A stretch of 64,000 nucleotides of DNA from Planctomycetota bacterium (GCA_023954375.1 JAMLIC010000001.1:124001-188000), one strand, 5' to 3'. Numbered from the stretch's first letter, positions 1-7,762 are shown. Notes: generated from the sequence alone by a model not told the origin. Translations and numbers: made by a program.

Positions 1-2
1 TC

Positions 3-191
3 ACCCGCATCACCCAGTCGCAGCTCGACGCGCTCCAGATCCTCGAGCACCCGATCCTCGAGCACCCCTGCGTCCGCTTCAACGCGCCGCGTGAGTCAGG
101 CCGGCCTCGGGACAAGGCCTACGAGAACTGGAAGCGGGACCGGGAACGGCCGCAGCAAGCTTATTCCGATTCGCCACCTGGGATCCCTTGA
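3..191 (+). CDS. C-terminal end of an unrecognised protein (cut by window edge)
   Basis: An open frame enters from the left edge and ends in TGA at 189-191, giving 62 residues. The visible part is charged and Pro-rich near its end and contains the stretch HPCVRFNAPRESG. The next start codon, ATG at 192, follows the stop directly. No family is recognised and the N-terminus lies outside the window. It sits just upstream of transposition-type genes, so it may belong to that module, but this is only position-based. Confidence 0.35.
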   Translation, partial: TRITQSQLDALQILEHPILEHPCVRFNAPRESGRPRDKAYENWKRDRERPQQAYSDSPPGIP

Positions 192-726
192 ATGTGGGCG
201 CTCGAGGTCCGCCTCGGCCACTGGCTGCGGGAGATCTACAACCACGACCCGCACGAGAGCCTGGTGCGCCCGTGAGCTCGTCCAGGCTCGAGTCGCCCTG
301 GGAGCGCTGGGCGCGCGACCCGCGCGCGCTGAGCCACCTCACGCACGCCCAGCTCCTCGACGCCTTCGTCCTCTTCTTCACCAGGACGGCGACCAACGAT
401 CGAGGGCGTCGACCACGAGCTGCCCCTCGGCCTCGGCGCCGCAGGTCGAGCCGGGCGGACGGTGCAGCTCGTCCACCGCCTCCTCGACGACACCTACCCA
501 CGTCGTGTGCGGCGATCGGCTCGTCCGCCTGCACCCGGTCGACCTCGCCGCGAACGCCCGCGACAGGCGCGCGCGCCGCGAGGACCACGACGAGCCGACC
601 AGCCGCCCTCCGGCGAAGACCGCCGCAGACCTCGCCTTCGAGCGCGATCTCGGCCCCGTCGTCGACGCCGACGGCGGCGTCCCCGAGCTCCCCCACCCTG
701 ACCCCACGGAGGACCCCACGACATGA
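192..726 (+). pseudogene. TniA/TnsB-like DDE transposase, C-terminal relic
   Basis: Pieces of one protein can be read by changing frame. ATG 192 gives a segment with LREIYNHDPHESL, which resembles the end of an rve integrase core. GTG 272 then gives SPWERWARDPRALSHL, and a last frame to 726 gives RLVRLHPVDLAANARDRR followed by an acidic tail. That order (end of the DDE core, Mu-type C-terminal barrel, PVD-x-AN-x-R motif) is typical of TniA/TnsB-like transposases. The DDE catalytic residues themselves are absent. At least two frameshifts make it inactive. The next gene, a TniB-like ATPase, overlaps its end by 4 bases, as expected for a transposase/ATPase pair. Confidence 0.5.
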
Positions 727-1532
727 GCACCACGAGCAAACGCAAGGGCGGCCCCAAGGACGCCCGCAGCCGCTTCGGCTTCCACTCCCCGCCCTTCTCC
801 CGCGAGCTGCCGATCGATCGCCGCTTCCAGCTCCCGCACGTCGAGGAGACGATCGACGCGATCCACCAGACCGTCCTCCAGCGCGAGTCCGCCGCGCTGA
901 TCGCGCCTGCCGGCAGCGGCAAGACGGTCGCCGTGCGCGCCCTCAAGGAGCGCCTGCCCGCGGCGCGCTTCAACGTCCACTACGTGAAGGTCTCGGACGT
1001 CTCCAAGCGCGACATGTGCCGCGAGCTCGCCTACGCGATCGGCGCGCGCCCCGTGGGCGCCTTCCCGGCGCTCGTGCGCGCCGTGCAGGAGCACTTCGAC
1101 AAGCCCGTCGCCGAGGCCGAGGGCACCCGCCCCGAGCTGATCCTCGACGACGTCCACGAGATGCGCTCGGAGACGCTCGGCCTGGTCAAGCTCCTCACGA
1201 ACTTCGACATGGATTCGCGCCTCGTCGTCAGCTTCGTCCTGGTCGGGCACCCGTCCCTCCGCCGCATTCTCCAGCGCGACGACCTGGAGGACGTCGCGCG
1301 GCGGGTCGCGCACTACGCGGAGCTCCGGCTCCTCTCGCGCGAGGAGACGCGCCGCTACGTGGAGCATCGCTGCACGGCCGCGGGCAACCTGACCCCGCCC
1401 TTCGACGACGACGCCTTCGAGGCGATCTACGAGCTCTCGCGCGGCAACCTGCGCGCGATCGACGGGCTCGCCCGGAAGGCGCTCGAGCTGGCCGCCGCCC
1501 GGAACGGGACGTCGTCGGCGCGCCGCACCTGA
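723..1532 (+). CDS. TniB/ExeA-like AAA+ ATPase of a transposition module
   Basis: A 269-residue AAA+ protein. Walker A is APAGSGKT at residues 61-68 and Walker B is ELILDDVHE near 138-146. The N-terminus carries FGFHSPPFSREL, the short conserved lead-in of ExeA/TniB-like ATPases that act with DDE transposases. The family uses ATP to regulate target choice and transposase activity, as MuB, TnsC and TniB do. The ATG overlaps the stop of the upstream transposase remnant. The gene looks intact although both neighbours are frameshifted, so the module is probably no longer mobile. A role as a general ExeA-type ATPase is less likely given the position. Confidence 0.8.
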   Translation: MSTTSKRKGGPKDARSRFGFHSPPFSRELPIDRRFQLPHVEETIDAIHQTVLQRESAALIAPAGSGKTVAVRALKERLPAARFNVHYVKVSDVSKRDMCRELAYAIGARPVGAFPALVRAVQEHFDKPVAEAEGTRPELILDDVHEMRSETLGLVKLLTNFDMDSRLVVSFVLVGHPSLRRILQRDDLEDVARRVAHYAELRLLSREETRRYVEHRCTAAGNLTPPFDDDAFEAIYELSRGNLRAIDGLARKALELAAARNGTSSARRT

Positions 1533-1551
1533 TCGAGGCGAGGAAGGTCCT

Positions 1552-2528
1552 CTGGCCCTGACCGGGGGCCCGCCGCCGCTGCGCGTCGTCCGCGCGGCCG
1601 ACCTCGCCGCCCACGAGGAAGAGCGTCGCTGGCTGATCCGGCACCTGTGGCCGCATTCGGCGGTGGGGATCGCTGGTGGGCAGCCCAAGAGCTGGAAGAG
1701 CTTCCTCGCGCTCGACGTGGCCCTCTCCGCGTCCCCGGCACCCCGTGCCTGGGCCGCTTCCCCGTCGAGCACCCCGGGCCGGCGCTCGTCTACATGGCCG
1801 AGGACTCGCGGCCCGACGTCCGCAAGCGGATCGAGTGCCTGTGCCGGAGCCGCGGCCTGGCGCTCGACCGGCAGGACCTGCACGTCGTCGCCGAGCCGGT
1901 CCTGCGCCTGGACGCGGAGGTGGACCGGAAGCGGCTCCGCGAGGCCGTCGAGCGCACACGCGCTCGGCTGCTCGTCCTCGACCCGCTGGTCCGGATCCAC
2001 CGCGGCGACGAGAACAGCTCGCAAGAAATGTCCGCGCTCCTCGGCTACCTCCGCGAGCTCCAGCGCGCGCACGAGGTCTCGATCCTCCTCGTGCACCACA
2101 CGAGCAAGCGGAACCACGCGCGGCACGGACAGGCGCTACGCGGCAGCAGCGACCTCCACGCCTGGACCGACGTGGGCCTCTACCTCACCTGGCACGGCGA
2201 CGACCTCCGCCTCACGCCGGAGCTGCGGGTCGCCTCCGCCGTCGAGCCGCTCTGGCTCCGCCTCGTGAAGGACGACCCCGAGCGGACCCACCTCTCGATC
2301 GTCGGGCCGCCGTCAGATGACGGGCGCGAACAGCCAGTCCCGCTCCCGCAGACGATCGTGCGCGCCCTCGAGGGCTCGCCGTCGAAGGCGCGCAGACGTG
2401 GCGAGCTCCGAGGCGAGCTCCGCGTGAACAACGCGCGCTTCGGCGACGCGCTCGGCGAGCTCGAGCGCCTCGGCCTGATCGTCCGCACGGACGACGGCTG
2501 GCGCCTCGCGCCCCGACGCTCGGGCTGA
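1552..2528 (+). pseudogene. RepA-like RecA-fold ATPase (AAA_25 type), frameshifted
   Basis: Two frames together encode one protein. The first covers about 1552-1735 and ends with the P-loop GGQPKSWKS. The second runs from about 1738 to 2528 and includes LVYMAEDS, LLVLDPLVRIH (Walker B region) and LLVHHTSK. This order matches hexameric RepA/AAA_25 helicase-like ATPases. The shift falls in a C-rich run near 1735, so it is either a real mutation or an assembly error. A normal start codon is not obvious; CTG at 1558 or an upstream GTG/TTG would be needed. The C-terminal 60 residues look like a winged helix. It follows the TniB-like gene closely and could be its helper or an accessory replication factor. 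Confidence 0.6.
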
Positions 2529-2664
2529 CCATTCCGGTCCGCGTGCCCCTGGGGGCGCCCGGAACGGAACGCGGAACGACGGAACTTGCCTGGTGAGACG
2601 GACCTCGGCGGGGGAGCCTGCCGGGGAAGGGATAGCCAGGCCGACGGTGCGCCGAAGTGCGTGG

Positions 2665-2697
2665 GAGGGCCTCGCCGACGACCTCGGCGAGGCCCTC
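2665..2697 (+). terminator. Strong hairpin terminator after the transposition module
   Basis: Two perfect 14-base arms (GAGGGCCTCGCCGA and its complement) flank a 5-base loop and are followed by CTCTTTCC. The hairpin lies 137 bases after the stop at 2528. Apart from it, the gap 2529-2940 shows no supportable gene. Confidence 0.6.
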
Positions 2698-2940
2698 CTC
2701 TTTCCGGACCTGCTTCGGACACCGGAGTCATGCCTCCCACTCCGGGGTCTGGGGCAGAGCCCCAGCCTCTCCACCCCGGCAGCGGCAACGGCAGTGCGGC
2801 GCTCTCAGCCGGGCTGCACCCATCGCCGCGCGGCCTCATGCCACTTCCGATGCAACGACCCCGGCCCTTGGGCGTGCAACGCAACAAGCGACGAGCCAGA
2901 ATGCGCCTGACGGTGCGCGCGGAAAGGACGTCCCGAGCCT

Positions 2941-3561
2941 ATGCAGCTCCTTCCAGCGTTTCACGCGGCGAGAGTGGCTCTCTCCTGCTGGGTTGTGCTC
3001 GGCATGGTCGTCGTCGTCAGGGAACTCTCTTGTGGCCTCTCATGGCAGGAGGGGCTTCTCTGGAGTTCAATGATCCTCCCCCTTGTCTTCTTTAGGCACC
3101 TGATCGCTCTGCGACACGGCCGGTTGGACCCAATGGCCGGCTTTGGTACGGCCCTGCTCGCCGCTCTCGCAGTCGTCCAGCACCACTACGCTTCGGTCTT
3201 CGTGGCCGGCAGGGTGAGCCCGATTCAGGCGTTGAACTACGGAATCGTGGGAATCGCCGCGCTCGATCCGGGGGACCGAGTGCTCGCAGCACTCTCACTG
3301 TTCCTCTCGGCGTCTCTTCCTTGGCTCGTTCAAGACTTGGGTATCGGGGCTCGTGTTGCCCTATGCGGAGCGCTCCTTCTTCTTCTCCTCCTCCTCTGCA
3401 CTGCAATCGCCGGTCTTGCCTTCGGCGTGATCCCACGATCGTGGAGCGTGTTGGAGTGCTTCGAGTGGAGACGACCGGCGGCCTGTCTCGTCGTCGGCTG
3501 CCTGGTCTTCCCTGTGATATGCCGTCCATGCGCTGAGCCTGCTGCGGCCGAGCAGGCGTAG
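2941..3561 (+). CDS. Hypothetical multi-pass membrane protein
   Basis: A 206-residue, very hydrophobic protein with about five membrane segments, including near residues 10-27, 36-50, 67-85 and 120-165, the last a poly-Leu stretch. There is a Cys-rich C-terminus (CLVVGCLVFPVICRPC). No family is recognised. The ribosome-binding site before ATG 2941 is weak. Codon use is less GC-extreme than in the genes to the right. It stands alone between a terminator and the regulated promoter at 3642, so no partner can be inferred. It could still be a chance frame, although the regular spacing of hydrophobic segments argues for a real gene. Confidence 0.45.
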   Translation: MQLLPAFHAARVALSCWVVLGMVVVVRELSCGLSWQEGLLWSSMILPLVFFRHLIALRHGRLDPMAGFGTALLAALAVVQHHYASVFVAGRVSPIQALNYGIVGIAALDPGDRVLAALSLFLSASLPWLVQDLGIGARVALCGALLLLLLLLCTAIAGLAFGVIPRSWSVLECFEWRRPAACLVVGCLVFPVICRPCAEPAAAEQA

Positions 3562-3625
3562 GGCGTGCGCCCGACGCGTGCGAGCCACAGCCGTGGAGCC
3601 CTTTGCTTCCAACTTGCACGTCCTC

Positions 3626-3634
3626 TGTGGATAA
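3626..3634. promoter_or_regulatory. DnaA box
   Basis: TGTGGATAA is the exact complement of the consensus DnaA box TTATCCACA. It lies 8 bases upstream of the -35 element of the next promoter, so it may couple that promoter to replication. A single box could occur by chance. Confidence 0.4.
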
Positions 3635-3641
3635 GCCGGCG

Positions 3642-3696
3642 TTGACCTTGGCGGCGCGCACGCGGTACACTCCGTCATGCCACCTGGGGTGGCATG
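3642..3696 (+). promoter_or_regulatory. Sigma70-like promoter with overlapping palindromic operator
   Basis: TTGACC (3642-3647) and TACACT (3666-3671) are separated by 18 bases. A perfect dyad follows at 3676-3696: 9-base arms CATGCCACC and GGTGGCATG around TGG. The dyad covers the expected transcription start and the Shine-Dalgarno region of the gene at 3698. A bound repressor would therefore block both initiation and ribosome access. The HTH proteins encoded at 4645 and 5647 are the obvious candidate binders. Confidence 0.6.
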
Positions 3697-3697
3697 T

Positions 3698-3955
3698 ATG
3701 AAGAGGTGCCGCTTGACCTTCCTCCGCCGCGTAGGCAAACACCCGCACGCCCATGGCCGAGCCTCCAGCGCCAAGGGCGGCTGCCCAGACATATGGGAGT
3801 TGGACACGGGCGACTTCGCCGTGATCGGGATCGACATGACCTCTGATCTTCTTCCACATCTTCCAGACGACGTGGGGTGTGGACCTGACGAGCGCATAGT
3901 GCTCGTCGATCGTCACGTGCTTGTTGAGGCGCGCGGCGACATTCCCAACATGTAG
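3698..3955 (+). CDS. Small DUF6879-associated protein (actinobacterial type)
   Basis: An 85-residue protein whose C-terminal two thirds read CPDIWELDTGDFAVIG, then PDERIVLVDRHVLVEA. This signature is common in streptomycete small proteins encoded next to DUF6879 genes and WhiJ-like HTH-DUF5753 regulators. ATG 3698 is chosen because an upstream ATG at 3677 lies inside the operator dyad and would remove the untranslated leader. The function of the family is unknown, though in actinomycetes such clusters are linked to developmental or plasmid regulation. The following gene starts 63 bases on and is probably co-transcribed. Confidence 0.65.
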   Translation: MKRCRLTFLRRVGKHPHAHGRASSAKGGCPDIWELDTGDFAVIGIDMTSDLLPHLPDDVGCGPDERIVLVDRHVLVEARGDIPNM

Positions 3956-4018
3956 ACGTCGTCATGCGCCGCTTCTCGGGTCACCGAGAGGCGGCGTCTT
4001 ACCTCTCGGGATACCCAC

Positions 4019-4624
4019 ATGCTCTCCTTCCCGGTGGCGCGCGAAGCGCTGGGATCCTATATGGACCGCTCCACGTGGATCTTCGAGCAAGAGCGGCACT
4101 TTCTTGCCCTTCGGAAGAGCTACTTCCAGTTCGAGCGCCTGCAGACTTACCAGGAGCCCGGTAACCCAAGCTACGACGCGTTCGCGGCCGGCGACCACGG
4201 CCGAGCCCGCTTGATTGCCCACGAGGCCGCCGCACAGGAAGAGGAGGACCTCCGTCGGGTCTGCCACAAGGGCGTTCCCTACACGCGAGTCCACGCGATC
4301 GAACGCCCGCTGACGCCATACTTGCGTTGGGAGTTCGCGATCTATCAGGTCCTCGCCCGCTACGGCCAGCGCGTCCTGCTCGTCGAGCTCGACGCCCGCT
4401 CGCCACGCGAGTTCGTCGACAGCTACGACTTCCTCCTGTTCGACTACGAGTTCGTCATGGTCCAGGACTACGGCCAGGACGGGCTCCTCTGCGGCGGCTG
4501 GACCACCGGTGACCCTGCCCTCGTGGCCCGTTTCGCCCAGCTCGCCCGCGACCTGACGCGCGCCGCGATCCCGCTCGCCGAGTTCGAGCGCCGCTACGCC
4601 CACGACCTCCAGCCGCCCGCCTAA
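4019..4624 (+). CDS. DUF6879 family protein
   Basis: A 201-residue soluble protein matching DUF6879 in layout. An N-terminal part carries DRSTWIFEQERHF. A middle section has TPYLRWEFAIYQVLA. The end has YDFLLFDYEFVMVQDYG followed by a helix-rich tail. DUF6879 proteins are almost always actinobacterial and sit beside an HTH-DUF5753 regulator, exactly as here (next start 20 bases downstream). The biochemical role is unknown. Its presence in a genome that does not otherwise look actinobacterial suggests acquisition with the integrative element. Confidence 0.7.
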   Translation: MLSFPVAREALGSYMDRSTWIFEQERHFLALRKSYFQFERLQTYQEPGNPSYDAFAAGDHGRARLIAHEAAAQEEEDLRRVCHKGVPYTRVHAIERPLTPYLRWEFAIYQVLARYGQRVLLVELDARSPREFVDSYDFLLFDYEFVMVQDYGQDGLLCGGWTTGDPALVARFAQLARDLTRAAIPLAEFERRYAHDLQPPA

Positions 4625-4644
4625 CCCGTCCACCTGCCCGCCGT

Positions 4645-5505
4645 ATGCCCTCCGTCACCGACACCACCGGACGCCGTCAGTTCGGCCGCCACCTCGCCCG
4701 CCTGCGCACCGAGCGCCAGATCAGCGCGCCCGCGCTCGCGCCCTTGCTGGGAATCTCACAGCCGACCCTCAGCAAGATCGAGCACGGCAAGCTGCTGCCG
4801 TCCCGGCAGGTCCTCCAGCGCCTTGCCAGAGCCCTCAAGCTCAGCGCGCAGGAGCGCGTCGAGCTCCTCGAGCGCGCCGAGGCAATGCTCGGCCTCCTGC
4901 ACCGCGTCGAGCTGGCGCATGAGCAGGGCTACGCCCGGATCCAGAAGCTCGTCAGCCTGCTGGAGTTCAAGACCTTCGCCTGCTTCCGCCTGTCGCTCGT
5001 CCCCGGCCCTCTCCAGACCGAGCCCTACGTGCGCAGCCTCTTCTGCCCCGGCGGCGTCCGGCCCACAGCCGACGTCGAGCGCGCGATCCAGGAGCGCCTC
5101 ACGCAAACCCGCCGACTGGCCGACCCGGCACGTCAGTACCGGGTCGTGCTGCACGACAACGCCCTGCGGACGCGCGTCGCGCCGCCCGAAGTAATGGCCG
5201 ACCAGACCCTGCACGTCGAACAGTTCATGGGCCTGGACCACGTCGAGGTGCGCCTCCTGAGCCCCGACTTGGACTACCACGAGCTCGCGATCGAGCCGCC
5301 GCAGAGCAGCTTCGACCTGTTCGACCGCGACCTCTTGGCCGTCGACCTCAACGGCTGCTGGCTCAACCTCGAGGACCGCACGACCCTGTCCCGCTACGCC
5401 AGCTACTTCGAGGCCCTGTGGACAGCCGCCCTCGACGAGCAAGCCACCCGCGCGGCCCTCCGCCGCCTGCGCCGCGAGTTCGCGCGCAATGCCAACCGCG
5501 CCTGA
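4645..5505 (+). CDS. HTH-DUF5753 (WhiJ-like) transcriptional regulator
   Basis: A 286-residue protein. Residues 10-65 form an XRE-type helix-turn-helix (ALAPLLGISQPTLSKIEHGK). The remainder is a DUF5753 domain with FACFRLSLVPGPLQTEPYVR, VVLHDNALRTRV and a characteristic Leu/Glu-rich end. In Streptomyces these regulators pair with small partner proteins and control development or mobile-element genes. The start lies 20 bases after the DUF6879 gene, so the two probably form one transcript from the promoter at 3642. The operator dyad there is a plausible autoregulatory target. Length and domain order are typical and the gene looks intact. Confidence 0.85.
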   Translation: MPSVTDTTGRRQFGRHLARLRTERQISAPALAPLLGISQPTLSKIEHGKLLPSRQVLQRLARALKLSAQERVELLERAEAMLGLLHRVELAHEQGYARIQKLVSLLEFKTFACFRLSLVPGPLQTEPYVRSLFCPGGVRPTADVERAIQERLTQTRRLADPARQYRVVLHDNALRTRVAPPEVMADQTLHVEQFMGLDHVEVRLLSPDLDYHELAIEPPQSSFDLFDRDLLAVDLNGCWLNLEDRTTLSRYASYFEALWTAALDEQATRAALRRLRREFARNANRA

Positions 5506-5582
5506 CCCGACAACACGAGCGTTCCCGCGCACCGGAGCCCCCCTCCGGTGACTTTCGTGCTGCCCGCGCCGCGACTCACGGC

Positions 5583-5631
5583 AGGCTTCGATTCCCCCGC
5601 CTTCCGTGGCGACGCGCGCGGACGCTACGCT
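5583..5631 (+). promoter_or_regulatory. Shared promoter module, copy 1
   Basis: AGGCTTCGA (5583-5591), four bases, a nine-base box ending in CTTC (to 5604), then CTACGCT (5625-5631), whose TACGCT fits a -10 element. The same order and nearly the same spacing recur at 6456-6507 and 19416-19467. The gene start at 5647 is 15 bases downstream. Confidence 0.5.
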
Positions 5632-5646
5632 GAATTCACTCGCTCT

Positions 5647-5967
5647 ATGACACACCACCACCAAACACACACCAACACGCCAGGGTGCGAGTGCTGCCGG
5701 CGACGGCTCCTCGCCGGCGCCCGGCTCCGCCGCTACCGCGTGGCCAGGGGCCTCACCCAGGCCCAGGTCGCCGACCAGCTCGGCGTCTCTGACCGCTTGG
5801 TCTCCGGCTGGGAGCGTGGCGAGAGCCTGCCCGGCCTCTGGCCCGCGTTCCACCTGGCCCAAGCCTTTAATCGGCAGGTCGTGGACCTGTTCCTCCCGAT
5901 CCATGACTTCGTCCGCCAGAACCTCGACGACGAGCCTGGCGACGCCGCGGAGCATGGCTCACCCTGA
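5647..5967 (+). CDS. XRE-family HTH regulator
   Basis: A 106-residue protein. A His/Thr-rich N-terminus and a Cys pair (CECC) precede an XRE helix-turn-helix at about residues 25-80 (LTQAQVADQLGVSDRLVSGWERG). The ATG at 5647 is preferred over an upstream in-frame ATG at 5548 because it follows the shared promoter motif directly. The 3' end overlaps the next gene by 14 bases, so the two are translationally coupled. It probably controls replication or excision genes of the element. The target site is not visible. Confidence 0.75.
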   Translation: MTHHHQTHTNTPGCECCRRRLLAGARLRRYRVARGLTQAQVADQLGVSDRLVSGWERGESLPGLWPAFHLAQAFNRQVVDLFLPIHDFVRQNLDDEPGDAAEHGSP

Positions 5968-6517
5968 CGCTCAAGCCCCGCCCAGCGAGCTGCAGCTCGC
6001 CCTCCAGCAGGCCGTCCAAGACCTCGTCGACAGGACCGGACGGCCACCCCACGAACTCGCCCACGCCCTCGAAGACCTTCTTCGACAGGGTTGCTTCGAC
6101 GTGCCTACACCGGCCCAGGAAGACGCTCGACCGCCGATCGTTCGTTCGTTCGATCGTTCCCGTTCGTTCGTCAAGAGAGATAAATATACAAAACGAACGA
6201 TCGAACGGGCCGCCCCCTGTGGACAAGCTGTGGACGAGCGCGGCGCGCGGCAGTGGGCCGAGGACGCTGCGCGGAGCCTGGACGATGTCGAGAACGTCCT
6301 CTGCTACGAGGCCCTCGCCCGACGCCATGCACGCGACCTCCTGGATCGTACCCTCGTCGACGTCCTCGCCGTCCCTGCTGCACGGATTCGGAAGTCACGC
6401 GGCGCGCTGTTCGTGGCCTTGATCGCCGCACGCACCCGAAGCAGGCGCAACCAACGCCAGGCTTCGAAACGCCTGGGTTCTGATCGGCAGGAAGGCGGGC
6501 TACGCTTGAAGGGCTAA
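5954..6517 (+). CDS. Putative replication-associated protein containing an origin-like DNA segment
   Basis: A 187-residue protein of unrecognised family. The segment PAARIRKSRGALFVALI near the C-terminus recurs in the next protein (RSRVRKSRGALFTYFL), suggesting two related replication or DNA-binding factors. The coding sequence also contains repeated CGTTCG units, an A/T-rich island (6170-6193) and two DnaA boxes. As a result residues 55-75 are low-complexity Arg/Ser/Phe. Rep genes of plasmids sometimes carry their origin inside the gene. Overlap with the XRE gene indicates an operon. Without a recognised Rep domain the function remains an inference. Confidence 0.5.
   Translation: MAHPDAQAPPSELQLALQQAVQDLVDRTGRPPHELAHALEDLLRQGCFDVPTPAQEDARPPIVRSFDRSRSFVKRDKYTKRTIERAAPCGQAVDERGARQWAEDAARSLDDVENVLCYEALARRHARDLLDRTLVDVLAVPAARIRKSRGALFVALIAARTRSRRNQRQASKRLGSDRQEGGLRLKG
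6138..6237. other. Candidate replication origin (repeats, A/T island, two DnaA boxes)
   Basis: GTTCG-type units are tandemly repeated at 6138-6170 and recur inverted at 6193-6208. Between them lies a roughly 24-base A/T-rich island in otherwise very GC-rich DNA. Two DnaA-type boxes follow, TGTGGACAA (6218-6226) and TGTGGACGA (6229-6237), spaced 11 bases apart, one helical turn. TTGTCCACA is the high-GC form of the DnaA box. The arrangement of iterons, unwinding region and DnaA boxes matches plasmid-type origins. Confidence 0.5.
6456..6507 (+). promoter_or_regulatory. Shared promoter module, copy 2
   Basis: CCAGGCTTCGA, four bases, CCTGGGTTC (6472-6480), 19 bases, then CTACGCTT (6500-6507). 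The order and 19-base spacing match the copy at 19416-19467 exactly. The start at 6538 lies 31 bases downstream. The motif falls within the 3' end of the preceding gene. Confidence 0.55.
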
Positions 6518-6537
6518 GCCTTAACAGCCAACGCTCT

Positions 6538-7146
6538 ATGCCCGAAACCACCGCCCGGACCCTGCGTCCGGTGCCGTTCCCGGTGCGCCTGCTGGCCGAT
6601 CCGGCCAACGCGCGCGCCATGCACACGGCGCTCTGGCTCTACCTCGTGCTGCGCGCCGCGGCCGCACCGGAGTCCGGACGGCTGCACGTCAAGCCCGAGG
6701 ACCTCGCGCGCTTGCTCGAGGTCGAGCCCGCCACGATCTCGTCCCTGCTCGGCCGCCTGCGGGCGCACCGGTTCGTCGAGACCCGCCGCGCGCACGGCCA
6801 GCTCGAGGTGCGGATCGCCGACTGGACGCCGCCGGCGGCGCCGGCGTCCCCGGAGCCGCGCCAGCCCGGCCCTCGCGCCGGACACCACGCCGCGGGCGGC
6901 CGCGACGAGCCCGCCGGCTTGGCCTTCGAGATCGCTGACGCCCTCGGCGACCTCTCGAATCTCGCCCGCTACGAGGACCTCGTCGAGACCTACCCCGAGC
7001 CCCTCGTGCGCCGAGCCTTCCGCGAAGCCCGGCTCGTGCCGCGCAGCCGGGTGCGCAAGAGCCGCGGCGCCCTCTTTACATACTTCCTCAAGAACTATGG
7101 GAACAATCTCCACGACGACGAAGACTCCGACCACTACGAGCCCTGA
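6538..7146 (+). CDS. Winged-helix replication-initiator-like protein
   Basis: A 202-residue protein. Residues 20-95 read as a winged helix (TALWLYLVLRAAA, then LARLLEVEPATISSLLGRL, then RFVETRRAHGQLEVRIADW). A Pro/Ala-rich linker follows. The C-terminus (NLARYEDLVETYPEPLVRRAF, then RVRKSRGALFTYFLKNYG) resembles the C-terminal parts of phage and plasmid replication or DnaD-like proteins and repeats the motif of the preceding protein. It has its own promoter motif. It overlaps the RuvC-like gene by about 50 bases, or by none if that gene starts at TTG 7151. A role in initiation or in loading at the nearby origin is likely but unproven. Confidence 0.55.
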   Translation: MPETTARTLRPVPFPVRLLADPANARAMHTALWLYLVLRAAAAPESGRLHVKPEDLARLLEVEPATISSLLGRLRAHRFVETRRAHGQLEVRIADWTPPAAPASPEPRQPGPRAGHHAAGGRDEPAGLAFEIADALGDLSNLARYEDLVETYPEPLVRRAFREARLVPRSRVRKSRGALFTYFLKNYGNNLHDDEDSDHYEP

Positions 7147-7756
7147 CCCGTTGCACCGCGCGCGGAGCTGGAGGCGCTGCCAGGCCAAGGCGCGCCGTCC
7201 GCTCTCGCTTCTGGCGATCGACCCCGGCTCACGTCGCACCGGCTACGCCGTCTTCGAGGGCACAGAGCTCGTGCTCGGCCGCGTCAAGGACTTCGGCTAC
7301 CAGCGGCACACGAACACGGTCGTGCGCGGGGCCAGGAAGCTTGTCGAGGATCAAATCAGGTACTTCCGCCCCCAGATTCTCGTGCTCGAGCGCACCTTCG
7401 CCGGCTACCGCAACAAGGACATTTCCAAGCTCGTCGCGGTCTCCGAGGAGATCCGCACCGTGGCCCGCGAGCAGGCCCTGCCGCTCGTCGAGTACGCCCC
7501 GCGAACCGCCAGGCTCGTGGTGCTGGGCAATGGCAACGCGACCAAGGCCCAGGTGGCCGAGGCCCTGTGCCTGCGCTACCCCGAGCTGCGGATCCACCTG
7601 GAGCAGACGCACCTGTGGAAGGAGACCTACTGGTCCAACTGCTACGACGCGGTCTGCGTCGGCCTCGCCTACCTGGTCGAGCGCCGCTTCGCTCCTCCGA
7701 TCAAAGTCCCTGCTCCCCTGCCGGATCCGTCCGGCCTGAGACGGCCAGGCTCATGA
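7097..7756 (+). CDS. RuvC-like Holliday-junction resolvase
   Basis: A RuvC-type RNase H-fold nuclease of about 200 residues. It shows AIDPGSRRTGYAVF (first catalytic Asp), ILVLERTFAGYR (Glu), ATKAQVAEALCLRYP, and SNCYDAVCVGLAYL (final Asp). These are the positions expected for a metal-dependent junction resolvase. The start is uncertain: ATG 7097 lies inside the preceding gene, while TTG 7151 would give a product beginning just before the core. It probably resolves replication or excision intermediates of the element. A strong terminator follows at once, so it is the last gene of this operon. It is distinct from a housekeeping ruvC, which would sit with ruvA/ruvB. Confidence 0.8.
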   Translation: MGTISTTTKTPTTTSPDPLHRARSWRRCQAKARRPLSLLAIDPGSRRTGYAVFEGTELVLGRVKDFGYQRHTNTVVRGARKLVEDQIRYFRPQILVLERTFAGYRNKDISKLVAVSEEIRTVAREQALPLVEYAPRTARLVVLGNGNATKAQVAEALCLRYPELRIHLEQTHLWKETYWSNCYDAVCVGLAYLVERRFAPPIKVPAPLPDPSGLRRPGS

Positions 7757-7762
7757 CGCAGA

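Noticed and set aside
378..2126. 582-residue minus-strand frame across the transposition module
   Set aside because: It is opposite the TniB-like and RepA-like genes, whose motifs are unmistakable; the minus frame has none.
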